From contig JAKSYS010000080.1 of the NCBI GenBank assembly GCA_022925895.1, positions 62,001 to 126,000 on the forward strand: DNA of 64,000 nucleotides. The letters run 5' to 3'. The position numbers were made by a program, and so were the translations under genes. Origin of the DNA: Fragilaria crotonensis (taxonomy: Eukaryota; Bacillariophyta; Fragilariophyceae; Fragilariales; Fragilariaceae). The notes below the pieces were generated by a model. That model was given only the letters and a program-made list of their open reading frames with translations. It searched no databases and was not told where the DNA came from. Below are positions 44,842 through 55,552 of this stretch, piece after piece (within the stretch, counting starts at the first letter, position 1; each line of letters begins with the position of its first letter).

Positions 44842-47586
44842 AGGTTCCTGGGGTTGGCTTGTGAATTGTTGCTGGGAGAGTTGTCAATTGTCATCATGGC
44901 AGAGTGAATGGGATCAATAGTTGGTAGATCTTCATTGCATTCTTGGAAGTAGATGGTCATCATCTTGTGGAGTTGGGAATGATGTTGTTGATGGGTGACA
45001 AAGTTGATTTGATGTGGTGTGGGTGGTGTTGGACCATGTGGAGGAGTTGTATGTTTGATTGCAGCAAGTGTAGAAGGTGGTGGATCATCTTCATGGGCAT
45101 TGTCATCAGTTTCAGGGATGGCAGGGAGGGAAGAATGATGGTTGGAGGTATCAATGAAAGTTGATGGTGGGTTACCAAGGTTGGCTGCAGAGCCAGTTTG
45201 ATGGTAGGTAGATGGTTCAGAGTTCTCTGGAGTGTCACGAAGTCCATGCGGATTGAAGTGGGAGCGGATGGGTACGGCTCCAGCAAAAGGTTTGGAATCG
45301 AAACAGAGAGCGGAGTTGAAGTCTTCATCGAAGTAGGCGTCGCGGGTTATGATGAGGCTTTGGGGTTGGTCTGGCGAGTAGATTAACCAGCCTGCAGAGT
45401 TGTCGGGAAATCCAAGGAAAATTCCGCGGGATGCACGTTGGAGTTGTTGCTTGTAGGTTATAAGTTTGTTGCGGAAAGTTGGTTCGTAGCGTTTGAAGAA
45501 TGTTGGACATCCGAAGACGCGGAAGTTGGCTAGGGAAGGCTTGCGTTGAAAACTGTATTGATAGGGAGTTGTTGGGTTGCCATCTTGGTCAATAACATTC
45601 TTGGCTGGGCAGACATTGAGGATTTGAACAGCATAGGCATGGGCATGATGGAAGAATGCACCTCCTAGTCTTGCATTGTTCAGAAGGATGTTGGCAGTGT
45701 TGTGGACTTCACGCCATTTGGCCGCAAATGCCATTCATTTCTTGATGTTCAGGTGCTGCAGCTTCAACTTTGATACCAAGTGAAGTGCATTCAGAAATGA
45801 ATTTGGTTGAGGTGAAAGCAGATCCAGCATCAGTGCGGATAAAACGGACAGATTGGGTGCGGCCAAGGAGTTCTGTGTCAGTTAGCCATTGCTTCAGAGC
45901 AGTAATAATGGAAGCTGTGCTTTCAGTTGGGAGACCAATCCAACCTGTTAGTTTGCCAGGTGTTGTGACAATGAACAAGTAGGCTGAAAAGTTGGTATTG
46001 GTTGTGAGACCATAGCGGAAAGGGTTGCGCATTAGGTCAAGATGAAGGCGGTGGAAAGGTTCAGTGCCTTGGCGTTGAGGAGTTTTGTTGCGGGCACGTT
46101 TTTGGCTGATTGAAATGCGTAGAGGCCAGGAGTTGTGATCAACAGTAGGTGTCAAGACATGGTCATTCCATGTTTGGTGAAGGGATCCGACCATAAGATT
46201 GCGGAAATTTCGGAAAGCAAGTCGTCGGTAGATGAGTTCCAAAGGTAGGGCGGTGACTGAACGGCGTTGATCGGTGTCAACAGGGGGTGTAGTGTCATCA
46301 AAATGTTGTTCATCAGGTTCAGAGTCAGGGTCAGAAGGTAGGTTAGAGTTGGAGATGGTTGAGAAGGCTTGTTGTGATGAAGGGAGTTCTCTGGTCAGTA
46401 TTGGCCAAGTGTATGTGGAACCATTTGGGAGTTGGATTGTTGTGGCTCTGTTCTTGATCAGGACACTGAAGTTTTGAGTGCATGATAGAGCAGTTAAGGA
46501 GAGGAGTCTGTGGCTGAGACCTTCAACATAGTAGACATCAGTGAGTCCTAGGATGGACTTGAGGCCATCATCAGTGGTGAAGTGGCATGCAGTTGTGCCT
46601 TTGTGGGTGGACATCTTGGTGCTGCCATCAGCTAAGGAGATTGGAACACTGCAGGGTTCGACATCGTGGAGGTCGCTGAAGAGTGGAGTATAATGGCTGG
46701 TAGCACCACTGTCAGGTAGCCAGTTTTCAAGATGTGGGGGACCAAATCTTTGGTATGGTGATTGGGGATCATCTGGAAAGTAAGCTGTGGCTCCAGAGTT
46801 GGGAGGAGAATAATTGGCAGATGGTAGATAATCTCTGTCAAGGAGAGGTTGGTTGATGGTCATCTGAGGTAGGTCAGGATTGGGCCAAGGGATGTTGGAT
46901 GGGTGACCATCAGTGTTGTCAAAAGATGAGGCTGAAAAGGCTTGGTGGTGGTATCTTGATTGGTCTGGTGAGTTTTGGCCAGAGTCAGTGATGAAGTAGG
47001 CGCGTTGTTGGTTGCGGGGGAGCAGCGTTTTCATTGTTGGATGGTCTTTGAGGGTTGGTGGAGCGATTGTTTTGGTTGGATCTGTGGTTAGTACAGTTGC
47101 GCGCATAGTGGCCGAGGCGTCCGCAGTTATTGCAGACGATTGTAGCGGCATTGGAAGGGTTGCGCGGATGGTTGTTGATGGATCCGTTGGGAGATGGACG
47201 TTGATTGGGGGTCGATGTCGGTCGGAAAGGTGGTCGATTGTTTTGTTGAGGCTGGTTGGATGGCCGCGGGGAGGGTGGTGGTGGACGACGTTGATTCGAG
47301 TTGTTGAATGGTGGTCGCGAAGGATTTGTAGGAGGTCGGAACGGGCGCGAATGGTTTTGCGGTGGTCGCGGCGGTTGGTTGCGGTTTTGATTGTTGCTGC
47401 TGGGATTGGAATAAGGTCGAAGGATGGAACTGAAAGCTTGTTGTTGTCTTTGTGTGAAAACACGTTGGGTAGTTTGGTTGTGGCGCGGTTGAAAATGGTG
47501 GGATTGGTGACCACGGGCAGCGTTGGCGTGTTGGTTGTAGTTGCGGTGGTTTTGGGATGGGAGTGTGAGGCCACGGGATTCGTCAA
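44619..47586 (-). CDS. Copia protease-integrase region, frameshifted
   Basis: The frame 47586-45709 carries the protease active site LPDSGATSHYTP, a GAG-pre-integrase helix and the integrase core start. HLDLMRNPFRYG is followed by FIVTTPGKLTGWIGLP, then RFIRTDAGSAFTS (second Asp) and the Glu region EAAAPEHQEMNG. Near 45720 it passes into frame 45734-44619, which contains the integrase C-terminus (NVCPAKNV, NFRVFGCPTFFKRY) and a proline-rich linker to RT. The zinc-binding N-terminal histidines are not obvious. The D-D-E residues are preserved. The protease is cytosolic and matures the polyprotein; the integrase inserts the cDNA. Confidence 0.92.
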
Positions 47587-48240
47587 TGTTCAGGAGATGG
47601 CTTTCGAGTTCGGCGAATGGTGGCAGAGCTTCGTCATTCAGTTCTGCGCGACGTATGTCGGCGTCGAAGCGTTGGTAGGATGCGGCGTAGAAGGAGTGAT
47701 TGCTTCCACCACGAACGGTGCGTTTGATAAGTTCGGCGTCAGTGTTGGGTATTCCAGCATGATAGCAGTCGCGCGTGAGAAGGCGAATGCGGTTGAGGTA
47801 GGAGGTTGCGACTTCATGATGTGGTTGTTTGATGGAGCAGAAAGCTTCACGAGTTCGTTCAACATGATCGGGAGTTAGCGGAGCGCAGTGGCGTCGAAGA
47901 GTGAGAATTGCAGTTCGAGCGTCCGGTGGGCCATCAATGATGTGTTTCTGGCAAGGGTCGCAAACGTTTGTGAAGATCAAATTGTAGATAGCAGTGCCAA
48001 CAAAAGGTGTGAATAGGACACTTGTTTTGGCCAAAGATCAAAGACTTGGCGCGTCCACGGGAAATGTTGCAAACAATTCGAAGGTTGTCAATGAAGGTGT
48101 TAAAGTGTCGGCGGCGTGCTTGAAGGTCGGTTGGGTAGGCCAATTTGCGAAGGTTAGCATTTTGGCGTATTTCAAAAGTGTTTTCGTGAGGTCCTCGATT
48201 GGCGGATAAGTAAAATCGGTTCGCGTTGATGATGTGAGCG
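46985..48240 (-). CDS. Copia gag with CCHC zinc knuckle
   Basis: The reading starts in frame 2 before 48143 (NANLRKLAYPTDLQARRRHF), the gag-like helical domain that packs the particle. A one-base change at about 48033 leads into the frame 48034-46985. This has a UBN2/retrotrans_gag-like helical region and then a long Asn/Pro/Arg-rich low-complexity tract. It ends with a zinc knuckle C-x2-C-x4-H-x4-C (VCNNCGRLGHYARNC). The knuckle binds genomic RNA. The start of this domain within the longer upstream reading is uncertain. Confidence 0.85.
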
Positions 48241-48695
48241 CATCAGGGATGTGTGTTGAATGTGCTTGGGTTCTTCTTCTGAATCATGGTCTGTGTCCTC
48301 ATCAAAGAAGGTTTCAACAGTGGGAGGGTATGTGAAGGTTGCGTGGGTCGCCTGGCGTGGAGTTGGGCGTGTTGCAACGGATTTTGGTGCATTTTGGGGG
48401 TTTTGGTCGTCGTTTCCAAAATTAGGTGATTTTTGCGTAGGTTTGGCAGATTTCGTGCTGGGAGGTTGAATAATTTCGTTGTGTTGATTTTGGGGTTGCG
48501 AAAGATTTTGCGACGGATTTGGTGGCTGGGGGTTCGAATTTTGGGGTGAGAACTTTTTGGTAGGTATAATTTTGGGTGTCGTCGAAAAAGTTGTCGAAAT
48601 CGGAGGTTGTGGGTTCGAGTCGGTGGCGTCCGGATTGTGAGGTAATTTTACGTTTTTCGGCGTGAGAATGCCTGAAAATGCATCGGAGAAGCGTT

Positions 48696-51140
48696 TTAGA
48701 GGCCCAGTTGTTGATTTCGCAGTTGGAGGTGAGTTGGAGGGTGTTTCGGTGTGTGAACTGCTTGTTTCGGGCGAGTTTGGTGGTAAAAATGCGAGATTTG
48801 GTTGAGTTCCGGGCAGTTGTTGAGTTTTTGTGCGTGTTCGTCGTATGTAGTTTCTGCGTCGGAAATTAGCTGTTGGGAGTGAATTTCCGGGCTGTTGGTG
48901 TCGTTTTGCGTTGGATTTTCGCTGGTAGTGTCATTTTGCGCAGGAATTTCGTCGCCGTGTTCGTCGTGTGTAAAAATTGCAGTTTGGGGTTCGTTTGGTG
49001 CAAAAATTTGCGTTTGCGGGTCGTTTTGTGCAGGAATTTCGTCCTGGGGGTCCGGGGTTCGAGTCGGATCCGATAATAAAGATGAACGGCGAGTTGAAAC
49101 GGCAAGACATGCAAAATGTGGTCCAGAAAATGTACTATTATCCTGTTGAAAGGTAATTATATTGTTACTTGCAACTGATTCTATCTGATTGGGACAGCTT
49201 AGACTGTCACAGATAGAAAGAGGTAAGTAACCAGCATAACAACCAGGATAATGTAAACATTTTGAACTAGACTCACCATAGTTTGGAACAGGTGAATCAG
49301 ATCCCATGAGATCAATGAATGGGAACTCAGGGTGGTTTTCCTTTGCAGTGTGATAGTAAGAGAGGAAATTGTTGAATAGTTGCAGTTCAGGGTCGCGGAG
49401 GGCATTGTTAAGGTGTGGAAGAGCCCATGCTTGATAAATAGTCTGCCCACTGGGGCCTGTGGTATAAACTGGAATCAAGCGGACAGCCAAGGAAAACGGG
49501 ATGCGTTTGGGGTCGCAGGCAACGTGGTACAAGTCGGCATCGGGGTGGCGACGTAAATCGGCAGTGTGGCGTGGCATCCAATCCGGGTCGTTAACTTGAT
49601 CAGGATGGATTGGTTTGGCAGTCTGGGTTCGAAAGAGGCGTTGAACTGTGGAACGATTGTAGGCTTCACCAGAAATATTGTTGACAATGATGGGATCTCC
49701 AGAATGGTCAAGGTTGATGGAAAGGCACCAGTTGTTGGAGTAGGGATAGCAATTTCAGTTGGGGCCAAAGCAGTAGGTGGGAGCTTGGAGTGGGGAGCCC
49801 TGGAAAATAACAACATTGGTAGGTGGGTAGTTCTCTCTGATAATGCCAGTTGGATCTTTGGGATGAAGCAGTTGCACAACTCGGAATAGAACGTATTCGA
49901 AATGGGGGAGGAAGTCAATTGAATCGTTGACGGTGTCGGTCGCTATCGGGGTGAGGCGGTTGTAAATCTCCATGTACTTGAGGGGGTCGCTGTCGAATCG
50001 GTTCATGGCGATGAGCTCCTGAAGGATGAGGGGATTGCAAATCACATGATTGATGGCCAAAGTATCCTCAGTCACATTGTCAAAGGTTAGTTGGACATCA
50101 GAAGGTGTAGTGATCATTGGGTAGCAGGTAGCAAAACTGGAAAGGAACATGTCTGCAGGGGGGAGGTTGCCAATGAAAACTTGGTTGTTGTTGAGTTCAG
50201 GTTGCTTGGAGCGTTTCTTTGACATACGATGGATGATAGCATGTTGAAAAAGAGCGACGTTAATCAATTCGCAGGCTCGGTCAGACGCAATCTCTTTGGC
50301 TTCGGTGGATGGCGTTGGGAAAGAATTGATGTAGTCCGTTACATAAGGTTGCACGAGTTCGAATTCCGTTTGGAGATAGGGCAGTTTGTCGCGATAATAT
50401 TGATCAGAACGGTGGCCGAGGGATGTTCCGGGGAATAGGTCGTCGACTTCGTCAAAGGCATCGTGAACAAAACGGGGCAGGAGGTTGAAGGTTGTTGTAT
50501 CGGGAAGGAGACTTAGAGCGGTGGCAGTTGACTTGATTTCCTTTGCGATTGCGAATAGATGGTCCGGGTAAAAATAGTGCTCAGCTAGTCCATGGTCGCG
50601 GTTGAAATAGTTGCGGTGATGCGTGATGTATAGTAATCTGAGCGCGTAGATGATGGCGACTGCGCATCGTGTTTCCATCGGACAGTCTGGGGGGTCGTCG
50701 TGGAACGCGTCGTCAATGTCGCTGAATGCTCGCGGAGTTCGGCGGGGCAGGAACTGGGAGCGTTGTTGGTCGTTAAGGTGCTGGACGACCATGTTGGTAG
50801 CGCGATTGAGGGTGTGCTTCATGCTACGTAGGAGCAAGAGTTTATCGGGTTGTACGTTCAGAAGTGGGATGTTGGTGCCGGAGATTAGTTCGTCGATATA
50901 CATGTGATCGCGTATGACGTGACGTAGGATGTGGTGGATGAAGTGCTTGTCGAGGCCACGGATGATGTTGAGTTCGGGTGGGTCGGCGAGTGTGTTGATG
51001 CAAAAGGCAGAGATAGTTGCACTTGTGCGAACGCAAAGAGGTAGGTCGCGAAGGTGAATCGTGCCGTTGATTGTGTCCATTAGCATTGCCTCGGTGAAAA
51101 ACAGGTTGCGTGACGGAATGTGATGGAAGTGTTGGAACAT
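48696..51140 (-). CDS. Unrecognised retrotransposon reading frame with an internal TGA
   Basis: A single minus-strand frame is open from 51140 to 48696 except for one TGA at 49755-49757. The upstream 461 codons (MFQHFHHIPSRN onward) are helical and rich in Leu, His and Asp with no recognised motif. After the TGA it resumes NCYPYSNNWCLSIN and runs 330 more codons. It ends in a low-complexity part with repeated short PAQND/PTQND units and Gln/Asn. It lies between the 5' LTR and gag. Either it is an extended gag-like protein or a captured gene. Frame length and composition support real coding; function unknown. Confidence 0.7.
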
Positions 51141-53539
51141 CCGAAAAGGTGGTGATGAATGGCGTCAAGGGGTTGGCGGATCGCAACGGTGGGGCAGGGC
51201 AGAGGAGGCAGTAGTCTGACAAGTTGTTGTATAGCTGCACTTGGTACCTCATTAGGTTCACCAATATCTCGGTTAGCGTCGCCATTATTGTCAAGATCAT
51301 CCTCCACAATGTCCATTGGTTCGGGATCAGGGTCGTTTGCAACTTCTGGTAGCGGATCTGGGTCGGCATCAGGATAAAAGTTAACAGTTTCCCTAGTTGA
51401 GTCATTATTACTGCAGGAGTAACAATGATCGGCAAGGAAAACATCGGCATCATCAGCTTGGGAGCTTGGCAAATCTTCCAATTTGATTGGGACAGGGTGC
51501 TGAACATCCAAATAGGTCAAAGTCTCAGAGGAAACGGTCGGATTGTGGGCTCTGCAGGCCCATTGTTGTGGGTTGGGGGAGGAAACCGCGGTACGAACGA
51601 CAGTAGCTGCGTTTCCCGTGTCAACGGCAGCACAGTACGAGAGCGATGCGTTAGAACCGTTAACGGAACGTTTCACAGAATCGGAAATCTCCAAAACGAC
51701 GTCAGGAATCGGACTTGACGTGGAAAATTTTGAAACGGAATCGAGGGTTGTTGAGTTGTCGTTGCGAGTTGGTTCGGGATCGGATTCCGGAAAAGAGCAG
51801 GGGCTGTACTCGGGGTATAGTTCGTAGAACGTAGGCGAGGTAGCTGTGGGAGTTTTGGGGGAATCCGGGATTTCTGGGTCAATCGGGGAAAAATCAGTAC
51901 AAAATTGCTGGGTAGCAGAGCCGTTATCACGGTTCTCATCAGACGTCATAGTTTTGAGTCGCGAGTCTGCAGAGTTGTCGGTACCCACCAAAGTGCCGAA
52001 ATGACTCTTAGAACTTTGAACAGTCGTTTCTCGAGATCTGTCGCTTCGAATTCGCTCAAATTTGGAGTGGTGGCTGAGAAAGTTGTACTGTGGCGCCTGG
52101 CAACGCGTGGTGTGGCGTACCAGTGCATGTGCGATCATGGTGAGTGTGTTTTGAACTGACTTCACATACGTCGGCAGTGGCTCTGATGACTTTGTCAACG
52201 TCTCTTGGATCGTTCCCAGGGTATAGGAGGTGTTAATTGGTACCTCATCTTCGGTGAATGCGTTAATTTGTCGAATGTAGCGAGCCAAGTCGATGACGTC
52301 CAGTTCAAGTTGCTGTGATAGTGGGTAAATGATGATCAGAATTTGGATCGGCGAGCTGAGGAGGTGCAAGCGAGCTTGGGCGCGAATCGTCTGCGTCGAC
52401 GTGATGGAGCGAAAGGTAGGGGGAAGAATTGGGGAATGTGTCATCGATCGATTCCAAAATGGTTTGGGAAAGGTATTGCAGCGACGTCGGATCGTCGTAT
52501 GGATCGATTTGGGGTCGCGACGTGCGAGGGTGACGACGGGGATAAAATCTGCGAGCGCGATTCCTGCGCTTCGAGGAAACCGTAGGGGGCGAAACGAGTT
52601 CCTGTGTTGGTGTTTGGGTGGCGGCATCGGAGTGCGCGACGTTGGTTGTGGATTTTGGTGCCATGTTGTTGAAATTAGTGCATTTGCTCAAATTGGTAGT
52701 TGTAGTAACTGTAGTCCTGTTGTTGCTGTTGTTGTCCTCCTTATTATCATCTGTAGGTCCAATGTCCTTGTAGGCAACATTGGTAGATGCATAATGCTTT
52801 GTAGTTTCATGTTCTGGTTCAGTAGTTGTGCCCTTTTTGTTGTCATCCGTAGTGGTTAAAGAAGTTGGAGTAGTTGGAGAAGTGGCTTGCATCTTTGCAG
52901 CCATCTTAGTTGGAGTAGTAGCCCTGTGGCTAATGTTGGTGCCCTGAGGAGATGGAGCTGCAATCTTGTTGTTGCGCTCATGGAAGTGGAGGTTGCGATC
53001 CTCCTGGATGATCTGGTCGAAATTGTCGTCGGAATTGTTGGCATGGTAGGCGGCAGGGACCTTTCTTGATGGAGGTGCGCCTCTTCTTCTTGGTTGGTTG
53101 ATCCTGATCGTCATCAGGGGTAGTGTTGGGAGAAGGAAAACGGTGGACACGTTGATGCTTGGATCCTCTGGGAGATCCGAGCTAAGGCTCCATGATAGAG
53201 GCCAGGATGGGTTGGCGTATCGGGAGGGACAGGATTCGCGCCGATGGGGGCGCGAACGTCGACGTTATCGTCGAAGGCATCGCGGTCTTCGGCCTTACGG
53301 GCGGACCTAGAGATGCGAGGGGCAAGGGTGGGCGGGATGGCGTTCTTCATGGTGGACTTGGGGAAGCTTCTGTTCTTCAATGGGGAGTTTAAATTTGCTG
53401 CTGGCGAGTCCGTGAGGAGAGGGAAATTAATAGCAGTTAAACTCAAATTGTTAACGGCCGTGAAGGTTCGCCCAATGATCGACGAGTAATTTCTCTCGAC
53501 GGTAGAGCCTTGGACCGGTGGTTCGAGGCGAGCAACCAT
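51080..53539 (-). CDS. Unrecognised 5' reading frames of the retrotransposon
   Basis: Three overlapping minus-strand frames cover this stretch. The first starts at an ATG at 53539 whose A is the last base of the 5' LTR and ends at 53114. The second spans 53150-52305 (Asn/Thr-rich, then basic RRNRARRFYPRRHPRT and an aspartate-rich end). The third spans 52627-51080, in which LELDVIDLARYIRQINAF and an acidic serine/proline-rich region follow. Each picks up coherently where the previous loses sense (near 53130 and 52330), consistent with one ancestral protein of about 800 residues broken by indels. No homologous domain is recognised. Confidence 0.6.
53518..53538 (-). promoter_or_regulatory. Putative primer-binding site
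   Basis: Immediately inside the 5' LTR the minus strand reads TGGTTGCTCGCCTCGAACC. It starts with TGG, as expected for pairing with a tRNA 3' CCA end. I could not match it to a particular tRNA. Confidence 0.55.
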
Positions 53540-54132
53540 GACAGTGTTCGTGTGTCGGTACACGAGTACTGGCCGACGGTAGACTTAAGGTTAGTAGGAC
53601 CTAGAAGTCTAACGTTGGACTTGACGGGTGAGGAAGCGAACCTGACGGATCGTCCAGCTTTGGGCGATGGTGTTTTGTAGACATACACCATGGCGGTAGA
53701 TTTGTTGATACAAGGATGTAGAAATGTAGGAAACTAAGTAGTAAAGGCCTTTACTGTTTTTGGTTTGTGGAAATTATAAGATGAATTAAGGATGAAAAAT
53801 GAAGGTGAGACTTGCAACATTAGTTGGAGTCTCACAAATGAAGTGTTGTCTTAGTCCCACTTCCTGAGTGGTGTTTGGGAAGTGTTGTCCATAGTAAAAA
53901 GAGTGTTGTTGAAGTTATCAACAACACTCATGATTTGAATTACATAGGGAGTAAATTCAAATAGTTTTGTGTTGCAGACCGGTAGTACCAGGTTCTGATC
54001 CGTAGAATTCTACGGGAACGGGTCACGGACAGACTAAGAAAAATAAAGGACTGTCGACTGTATTACCGTATGGTATTTAACCTTACAGTAAGACGAGAGA
54101 CAGTGTGACAGAGTGACGGTAGATTCCTAACA
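53539..54132 (-). repeat. 5' LTR (right, 594 bp)
   Basis: One base shorter than the left LTR (GTGTCGG against GTGGTCGG) with two substitutions. It contains the same hairpin at 53901-53929. The minus strand continues directly into a TGG-starting primer-site-like sequence. Confidence 0.97.
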
Positions 54133-54137
54133 ATAAT

Positions 54138-55552
54138 ACAACCTGTACAGTACAAGGCAAAAATACTGGTAGAAGCAGGATGAATCAGTTGGACAGCTGA
54201 CACTTTGGAATACTTGGGCGTGGTACATCACCCGTAGAAATCCCTGTAGAAATTGTTCATTTAATTTCTCTTTCAATTTTGATATTGCAGTATATGTGAA
54301 GATGGTTATGAATAGCTCAAAGCATAGGCTCTTCATTTCTGCAGTAACATGGAGCTTTTTCTAGTCAGGGAGGGGTTTCATTTCAGCATGTCGAGTCCAA
54401 CCGTACGTAGTCACGTGGTACAGAGTACTACTGTAGTACAGTACTAAGCGTTGTACATAGTTCGGAATGTCGTGTGCGTCTACGTGCTATCTCCTATTAG
54501 TTGTACCTGCCATCTTCATTTGCATATTTCTTTTCAAATATGTTTCAATTCATATTTCACCGGGTTGCTTTGTTGGAGCGCAGGCGCTGTTCTACCCAAA
54601 AATGCAATAATATGAGCAAATTGGCGGACAATTTGATGTGCCTGCAGCACAGTAAACAGTATCCACATTTTACTAGTAAAATCGTCGCGGTCCAATTGAT
54701 TCAGCTTAGCCAATTTGGACCGAAATTGAGGATTTCACGGGAACTGAAATTCTGTGGAATCTGCTTATTTAATTTTATAAAATGAAACAGTTTTAGAAAG
54801 GTCTTACCGAGATCTATCAAATGGCCTACTCAAAAAGTGAAAGAAATGTCAAGGGGATGGGCAGGATTTTCTCAAAAAAGACTGGTCCAACCATTCATCC
54901 TGCTTCTACCACATTCTGGTTGACCACAAAGTGGTGCATACGCCGGATTATGAGGTGTATAGTACAGGTAATACACTGTACCGTACCTCAAAGATACCAC
55001 ACGGTACATTAATATGCATAATCGATTAATCCGAGTGTGATACTCCAGTAAATCGTATATCGTACCATCCGTACCATTACTACCTTGTATAAAGTACCAG
55101 GTACCAGTACGGTTGATACATCATACATCTATACGTATGTTCATACTTACCGTCAAAACAACTACCGGTATACGTACTGCGCAAATTTTACAGTAGATAC
55201 GTCGAACAAATTTTGCACAATATGAGTATATACGCTACTCGAGTATATCCTATGTCATACTACTGGTAGTATATGCATATTGTACAGCGTACAGCGGACT
55301 GTACGACGTACGGGAGATATAGTCCGACAAACAACTCTGCTCGAACGATGTACGCGCAACGGCAGCATTACCGGTACCAAACCCCAACAACAGTACTCGG
55401 GGTTCGGGGTATCATGTTCATACGCAGCCGACGGCTCCCATATGATAGAATGATGGCATAACTGTTCGAATACATAAAACAAAGTCGTGTCATACTATGT
55501 CATACTGTGTACCTCACTGCAGTATATCATCGAACTTCGCCTTCTGCATTTG
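54138..55552. other. Intergenic region right of the retrotransposon
   Basis: No supported gene. 54410-54460 and 54960-55420 are GTAC/TATAC palindrome-rich and form the upstream region of the FKBP gene. Confidence 0.5.

Larger units (their letters stand above)
42401..54132 (-). mobile_element. Full-length Ty1/copia-type LTR retrotransposon, minus strand, 11.7 kb
   Basis: Two LTRs (42401-42995 and 53539-54132) enclose the internal region. The target duplication ATAAT is at 42396-42400 and 54133-54137. LTRs start TG and end CA and differ by two substitutions and one single-base indel, so insertion is recent. In minus-strand order: five unrecognised reading frames (about 53.5 to 48.7 kb), gag with a zinc knuckle, protease, integrase, reverse transcriptase and RNase H. 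Integrase before RT is the copia order. The coding region changes frame about ten times, so the polyprotein is not open as written. Because the LTRs are near identical, either the element was moved in trans or the assembly contains indels. At 11.7 kb it is about twice the usual copia length. Confidence 0.95.

Noticed and set aside
47012-47878. Plus-strand 288-codon frame in the retrotransposon
   Set aside because: It is the antisense shadow of gag and shows no domain; its composition mirrors the Asn/Pro-rich gag tract.
53518-53538. TTCGA in the primer-site complement as a tRNA T-loop
   Set aside because: The distance from TTCGA to CCA (17 nt) is too short for a T-loop plus T-stem plus acceptor stem, so the match is chance. 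No tRNA is assigned.
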